Notes under the pieces: model-generated | Database searches by the model: none | Seen by the model: only the letters and a program-made list of their open reading frames with translations | What the model was told of the DNA's origin: nothing | Program-made: the position numbers and the translations under genes | Origin: Sipunculus nudus | Lineage: Eukaryota > Annelida > Sipuncula > Golfingiida > Sipunculidae | Direction: 5' to 3' | DNA: 64,000 nt | NCBI GenBank assembly: GCA_026874595.1 | Contig: CM049307.1 | Location: 59,282,870-59,346,869 of the forward strand | Part shown: piece by piece, positions 59,561-64,000 of the stretch | How the letters are laid out: every line of letters begins with the position of its first letter | Numbering within the stretch: the stretch's first letter is position 1

Positions 59561-61864
59561 CCAATCCGTCCATCCACACACATTTGTTTCCAGATGATAA
59601 CTCCAGGTTGTATTGACACATGGATTTCAAACTTGACTTACATATGGCCCACCACTAAAGCAAGAACCTATATGATTTTGGGGTCATGAGGTCATAGGTC
59701 AAGGTCACAGGGCTCACTTTTTTAAAAAGGTTATGGCTGAATTTTAACCAAGCTTTTCATCCCAAAATTTCCATTTTGCACATTTAACTGACTTGCCAGC
59801 ATGGGGAGAGCATAAATGAATTTGGGGTCACATGGTCAAAGGTCAAGGTCACAGGGGCCATCTGTTCACAAAATAGTTTCCAGATGATAACTCCAGTTTA
59901 GTTTGACATATTGGTTTCAAACTTAACTTATATATGACTCACCACTAAAGTTAGAACCGTGTGGATTTTGGGTCCAACGGGTCAAAGGTCATGGTCACAG
60001 GACTCATTTCTTTAAAGAATGCATATGCATTTATTGCCTTGGTGCAAGGCTGAGAATTACACACCAGGTGACCCGGGCTCCATACTCAGCCTTGAGTATG
60101 TTCTTACGAAATATCGTAGCGGTCCTTCTGATGTATCAGAAGGAAAGAATAAAAGAGTAATTAAGAATAAGATGCAGCTTAAACTATGTTCACTCTACCT
60201 ATATATCCTTTATATATCAGTTTCCATACATGTGGAGTCTCCTGTTTATGTTATATATGATATAACAGCATTTTATCATGAAGAGAAGAGCAGAAGACCA
60301 TCACTGACACAGCCATGTTGCTTAGGCATGAACTCTGGTCACCCATGACCTGACCTGTGACCTGACCTCTGGTGTACCAGAGTAATTTATTGCTAATAAA
60401 TCTATTTAAAAAATCTTATTTCATGAATAATACTTATGAGTAAATGATAATATATGGCTTCAATAAGTCCTTTATAAGTTTATGGCTATATCATTTAAGG
60501 TTTTAACAAATTTGCCTATGGAAGTTATGGAAATAATATTTACTATAATTTATTTGGAACAATAATCAGAGGACAACTTTTCTCATATCAATAAGGTCAA
60601 GGACAGGGTCATGTGACAAAAGATAAACATGACCGCATGGCAGGCTAAAAAAAACCCACAGGAGTTGAAATCTTAACAATTTCCTTATAAGGGCACTTCT
60701 ACATAATTTATTTTTACTCCAGAACAGTTTATTAGCCATTATTGGTCAGAAATTTGCTAAATTGCCTCCATGTTCTCTGTTTATTTTGCAAATATCCCAA
60801 TATACCCCTGCTACATTTCCATAAGAGGATCCCCATAACTGATATCTCATTTCAGTTATGAACCCATAACAAATGCATTTAAAGCCAAACTTTTCATCCC
60901 AAATCTTCCATCTTCAAGATATTGCTAACCTGCCAATAGGGGAAGATTCTGTTCAGTTTTGGGGTCATGAGGTCAATGGTCAAGGTCACAGTACCCACTT
61001 ATTAAGAAAGATTGTGGATGCATTTTAAGCCAAACTTTTCATCCAAAACCTTCCATCTTGCACATATAGCTGAGCTGCCAATAGGGGAAGAAACTGATTG
61101 ATTTGGGAGTCACAAGATCAAAGGTCATCGTCACAGGGAACCATCTGTCAACATATTTGTTTCTGGATGATAACTCCAGTTTGGATTGACATATTGGTTT
61201 CAATTTTGACTTATATATGACCCACCAATAATGTAAGAACCCTTTTGATTTTGGGGTCATAAGGCCAAAGGTTAAGGTCACAGGACCCACTTCTTTAAAA
61301 AGATTGTTGACATATTTTTAGCCAAACTTTCTGTCCCAAAAATTTCTTCCAGATGTTGCTAACCTGCCAGTAGTGGATGTAAATGATGGATTTTGGGGTC
61401 ACAAGGTCAAGGTCATGGGGGCCATCAATCCACATATTAGTTTCCAGATGATAACACCAGTTTAATTTGAAATATTGGTTTCAAACTTGACTTATATATG
61501 GTCCCCCACTCAAGTAAGAACTGTTGATTCTGGGGTCATGAGATCAAAGGTCAAGGTCAAAGGACCCACCTCTTTAGAAAGATTGTGGATGCATTTTAAG
61601 CCAAACTTTTCATCTCAATCCTTCCATTATAAACATGTGGTGCACCTGCCAATAGGGCAAGTTTCCTTTTGATTTTGGGGTCATAAGGTCAAAGGTTAAG
61701 GTCACAGGGCCCATCCATTCGCAAGTTAGTTTATGGATGATAACTCCAGTTTGGGTAGACAGGTTGGCTTCAAACTGATCACAGGACCAATATTTTGGAA
61801 AACCTCATAAACATATATCCTAATAGACAAATGCAGCTGAGCGTCGAGACCCATGGGTTCCTAG
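59021..61864 (+). mobile_element. Near-complete modular element (AGCT hairpin to CCCATGGG hairpin plus CTAG)
   Basis: The 5' end TTTAGCTCAGCTGACTGTAA with its inverted partner is followed by GTCCGTCGTCCGTCC. One palindrome-bearing unit follows (GGTGGTGCCACC at 59367). A second microsatellite (GTCT, 59527-59565) comes after the junction ACAAGTGGATGCCATATAGT at 59503. Then come repeated units carrying GGTCAAAGGTCAAGGTCAC at about 59690, 59830, 59980, 60975, 61110, 61260, 61400, 61545 and 61685. The 3' end is GACCCATGGGTTC, CTAG (61861-61864) and TT. An 839-bp insertion at 60034 is described separately; without it the element is about 2.0 kb. No protein is encoded. Confidence 0.65.
60025..60881. 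mobile_element. 839-bp insertion with a 9-bp target duplication
   Basis: ATGCATTTA at 60025-60033 and 60873-60881 brackets sequence absent from all other copies of the host unit, and the host repeat resumes exactly after the right copy (AAGCCAAACTTTTCATCCC). The left part of the insertion has a tRNA-like look (GGTGACCCGGGCTCC near 60067) and a small hairpin CCTTCTGAT-GTATCAGAAGG at about 60123-60142. The 109-residue open frame at 60019-60348 crosses the junction and is not convincing as a gene. The element class is unknown. Confidence 0.55.
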
Positions 61865-62094
61865 TTAAGGGAATGTTAAGGTGTCAAATCACCTGTGGAC
61901 AAAGTAACCTCTGTATTAAATCTATTTTTTGTTTGCTAATTTTTTCCTGGAACATTCATTTACACACTTAATGCTTGACCTTATAACACAATAATGTAAA
62001 ATAGAGTGTGTAGAAGACCACTTATTAATATTAAAATCCTGTTGAACTGTCATGAATAATATTTCAGGTACAAGGTTTACTAGCGGATATGAAC
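61865..62094. other. Spacer between two elements
   Basis: No recognised feature. Confidence 0.35.
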
Positions 62095-62720
62095 TATAGT
62101 CCGTTCCAGCATCCCTGTCCACCTGTTTTTTCGGGATTATCTCTACATAAGACAAACTTGCAAAATAATATTTGCACCAATGGCATGAAGAGGCAAAAGC
62201 GTAATTTTTGGTCCCTTACCTACTCAAAATATAAATATTATTCACTTTACGGCCTGGCTGACATATCTCATATATATCCGTGGTTCATGGCGTCCCTAAT
62301 AAGTGGCCATTGTTTATCCTCCTTGGATATGGATATAAAGTAATGTGACGTAACAGTGAAGCGCGTGCACGCGGAGAATACAAGTCTCGCTGTAAACAGG
62401 GGTCGGGAGCTCTTGATTATTGGTCCCATGAATATGGGCGCCTCTTTAGTACGTCACGTCTATTATGACATCATCACTAATCCCTGATATGCCCATTTCA
62501 CAGATTAGTGGCACGATGTCGCTACAGAATAGACTTGTTACTCATAAAATGCTTTTAAATTGTTAACAGGAAAATGACATAAGGTACGCTATTATTTCCA
62601 TAACAGTTAATTACGCTTTTTCCTCTTTCTGCCCTAAGATAAAAAAGTTTGGACGTTCTTTGATTATCAAAAAAATAATCACGAAAAAACAGGTGGACAG
62701 GGGTGCTGGAACGGACTATA
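62095..62720. mobile_element. 626-bp TIR element flanked by TA
   Basis: TAGTCCGTTCCAGCATCCCT at 62097 and its inverted counterpart ending GGAACGGACTA at 62718 form TIRs of about 45 bp with few mismatches, continuing through GTCCACCTGTTTTTTCG. TA lies outside both ends. TA duplication suits Tc1/mariner-type elements, which is an inference. The interior includes a CpG-richer block (about 62345-62460) and no transposase. Confidence 0.65.
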
Positions 62721-63628
62721 AATAAGATGGAAAAAACACGCACATTTTTGGTACTGCTGATTTTTTTGCAACTAGAGAATGCTTCTGTAATTAACAAACA
62801 AATTAATCAGTTTGTAAAGTGATATCAAGAATTTGATAATTAAACCAACTGTAAACTTTTTATTTTGTTGCATACAATCTCTAATTTAATTGTAATCCAG
62901 TCCAAGCTCAGATCTCCAAAAATGCAATGCTGTCTTGTTTTTTTTTTTTTGCCCATGACATATGTATATTCCAATTTGATGAACAATTCTTGTACCTAAA
63001 TATGACATGACATTGATATATTCTTTTACTACCAAATTGCATCATGGGATAGAAATTGTGAGGCAGACGGATCTGCAAGGAGGAGGTGAGGTGTACACGA
63101 ATGCTTGCACCAAATAATTTTTGCAGATATTGAATTATCATACAACCACAGTTGGTATACTAACATGTAGAAAACTGTTTACAACTGCCTGAAGGAATAA
63201 TAGTTTGCCTACCAGGCTGTTAGCATCATATTTTTTTTTCAGTATTTAGACTTTTAGTTTTCATTATATCTCTAAACATCAGAACACAAGTTAAGTATGA
63301 ATTTTCACAACTGCATGTTATCAAATATTGCACCTGCTGTGACTTACGCATGTCCAGTTGATCAATAGCTGCAGGTGTGTTTTCTTTCATTTACTCTGGC
63401 TGATCTCTGTCTTAAAATGGAGAACATATGTGAGAGAACTTCAGGTGCCTTACTGAACAGTTGTGTTTCTGCATATCCAAATTTTAAGGCATATATGAAT
63501 ATAATCGAATACTCCCATTTAGCTGTATTGAATTCCATGATAAATTTTTAATGTGCTGGTTGTTATATAACTTTTTACTTAACATATTGATAGCTCTAAT
63601 TAGCAGTATTACATAAGTTCTGCAAACT
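62721..63628. other. Gene-free, nothing recognised
   Basis: AT-rich sequence with no readable structure. Confidence 0.45.
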
Positions 63629-63630
63629 TT

Positions 63631-64000
63631 TTTAGCTCAGCTGACTATAAGTCATCTGAGCTATAGTCATGGTCCATTGTCCGTCGTCCGTCCGTCTGTC
63701 CGTCCGTCCGTCCGTCCGTCTGTCCGTCCGTCCGTAGATGTGGCACGTTTTGAAACCGTAAGACCTAGGAATCCAAAATTCAGCATAATGTTAGATGTCC
63801 CCAAGATCTCCTACCAAGCCGAAAACTGGGTCTTTGCGACTTCATTCCTTTGAGAAATTAAGGAAAAACCTCAATTTTTTATTAAAAACCTATTTTCACA
63901 CTTTAGGACTGCCTAATATCAAAACCACTCATCTGTTTTTCCTCATATTTCCTATAAATAATCCTCTATATAATTCCTATGTACATGCCAGAAATTAGGT
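63631..64000 (+). mobile_element. 5' part of another modular element, running off the window
   Basis: TTTAGCTCAGCTGACTATAA with its inverted partner (AGTCATCTGAGCTATAG) is followed by a (GTCC)n microsatellite at about 63678-63734. The rest is the reverse complement of 44940-45239. The 3' end lies outside the window. Confidence 0.7.

Noticed and set aside
60019-60348. 109-residue open frame as a gene
   Set aside because: It starts in the host repeat, crosses the insertion junction at 60034 and has no recognised domain.

Overview
The window is non-coding, AT-rich, repeat-dense eukaryotic DNA. Its dispersed repeats match a style I know from bivalve and other mollusc genomes: modular elements with a hairpin end, a GTCC/GTCT or CGG microsatellite, a core of tandem subrepeats, and a second hairpin followed by CTAG or CTTG next to TT. 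A mollusc, probably a bivalve, is my best guess. This is an inference from repeat style, because no host gene here is complete enough to place the species.

Host coding content is tiny. The best candidate is one short 5' coding exon at 24538-24622 (+), with a good splice acceptor, a Kozak-like start and a perfect GTAAGT donor. A 3.6 kb unit at about 36.24-39.82 kb, with GGTTCC-rich outer parts, contains two weak minus-strand coding candidates that may be remains of a transposon or host gene. Most other open frames lie in repeats or look like chance.

Layout: 0-5 kb, degenerate minisatellite, GTCACT-rich DNA, a palindrome-bearing element (3044-4157), a lone element 3' end and a tRNA-derived SINE. 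9-13 kb, a TIR MITE, a 145-bp tandem array and a fold-back element. 13.7-16.95 kb, a second SINE copy, a hAT-like TIR element and a second palindrome-bearing element. 18-25 kb, two more MITE copies, a retrotransposon relic and the exon. 25.6-31.2 kb, a three-layer nest: an outer element, a second element inside it, and a CR1/L2/Rex1-type retrotransposon inside that, with a 7-bp target duplication. 34.45-35.24 kb, a 180-bp satellite. 36-40 kb, a 207-bp mini-element and the GGTTCC-flanked unit. 40-47.2 kb, inverted elements with CGG repeats and arrays of AGGTCA words. 47.2-51.7 kb, AT microsatellites. 51.74-53.29 kb, a TIR element. 53.39-57.6 kb, a 112-bp satellite of about 36 copies. 58-64 kb, a fourth MITE copy, a near-complete modular element with an 839-bp insertion, a TA-flanked TIR element and the start of one more modular element.

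Three observations stand out. First, several otherwise different element types share the 12-bp palindrome GGTGGCGCCACC and a hairpin-plus-CTWG|TT 3' end, which suggests one rolling-circle-like superfamily. Second, two separate satellites are built from TGA-NN-TCA dyads at short, regular spacings. Third, four copies of a MITE each have a TWA target duplication, which points to the PIF/Harbinger superfamily. All family assignments rest on reading the sequence by eye, without any database search.
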